The notes beneath the pieces were generated by a model that saw nothing but the letters and a program-made list of their open reading frames with translations, was not told the origin of the DNA and ran no database searches. From assembly GCA_964362365.1 (NCBI GenBank), contig CAYIEF010000029.1:1-14093 (forward strand): a DNA stretch of 14,093 nt. The letters are read 5' to 3'. The DNA is from JACPIL01 sp964362365. Its GTDB lineage: Archaea > Nanobdellota > Nanobdellia > Woesearchaeales > GW2011-AR9. The position numbers and the translations under genes are program-made. This document shows positions 14,062 through 14,093 of the stretch, one piece after another. Each line of letters begins with the position of its first letter. Within the stretch, counting starts at the first letter, position 1.

Positions 14062-14093
14062 ATAATGAAAACCATATGTAGATTAAACCAAAA

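Larger units (their letters stand above)
13837..14093. other. AT-rich right edge without a clear gene
   Basis: Holds the promoter of the four-helix-bundle gene and two small inverted repeats. An ATG at 14065 opens a frame to the edge (MKTICRLNQ) and has an A/T run (TAATATTTA) about 26 bases upstream, so a plus-strand gene may begin here, but nine codons are too few to call. Confidence 0.4.

Noticed and set aside
1..14093. CRISPR array or insertion sequence
   Set aside because: No regularly spaced direct repeats, transposase gene or terminal inverted repeats with target duplication were seen; the inverted repeats found are isolated and short.

Overview
The window reads as part of an archaeal chromosome, most likely from a small-genome lineage such as DPANN/Woesearchaeota. 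The lineage is inferred from protein character, not from any search. The archaeal signs are: a leucyl-tRNA synthetase of archaeal/eukaryotic type; a mevalonate-pathway HMG-CoA reductase; an archaeal MCT-1/Tma20-like PUA protein; a long SRP RNA with an Alu domain; a type IA topoisomerase with C-terminal zinc ribbons; and promoters with an A/T-rich TATA element about 26-29 nt before the start codon (leaderless transcripts) in front of ten genes.

Left part (1-1434): two minus-strand genes of unknown function in one operon, the second running off the left edge. A divergent promoter region (1411-1474) separates them from the plus-strand genes. Plus-strand block (1475-8432): HAD phosphatase overlapping a small unknown protein; LeuRS; HMG-CoA reductase; PUA RNA-binding protein; then a tight hicB-hicA-nucleotidyltransferase-DUF192 cluster. 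Most genes up to hicB have their own leaderless promoter. The hicB cluster is translationally coupled (4-nt gap, ATGA overlap, 1-nt gap) and looks like a toxin-antitoxin operon with an extra nucleotidyltransferase.

Middle (8440-10248): a minus-strand unknown protein with a strong Shine-Dalgarno; the SRP RNA gene, also on the minus strand; and, divergent from it, a protein with an HEHGH zinc-peptidase motif. A palindromic TATA element lies between the SRP RNA and the metallopeptidase-like gene. Then a short hairpin-rich gap and the large topoisomerase I gene (10249-12519).

Right part (12520-14093): convergent to topA are two minus-strand genes, an unknown 218-residue protein and a four-helix-bundle (23S rRNA intervening-sequence type) protein. 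They sit in AT-rich flanks with small inverted repeats and look more accessory than the rest. Most recognisable genes are housekeeping (translation, protein targeting, lipid precursor synthesis, DNA topology). The least explained parts are the hicBA-nucleotidyltransferase operon, the HEHGH protein, the divergent HMG-CoA reductase and the left-edge gene pair.
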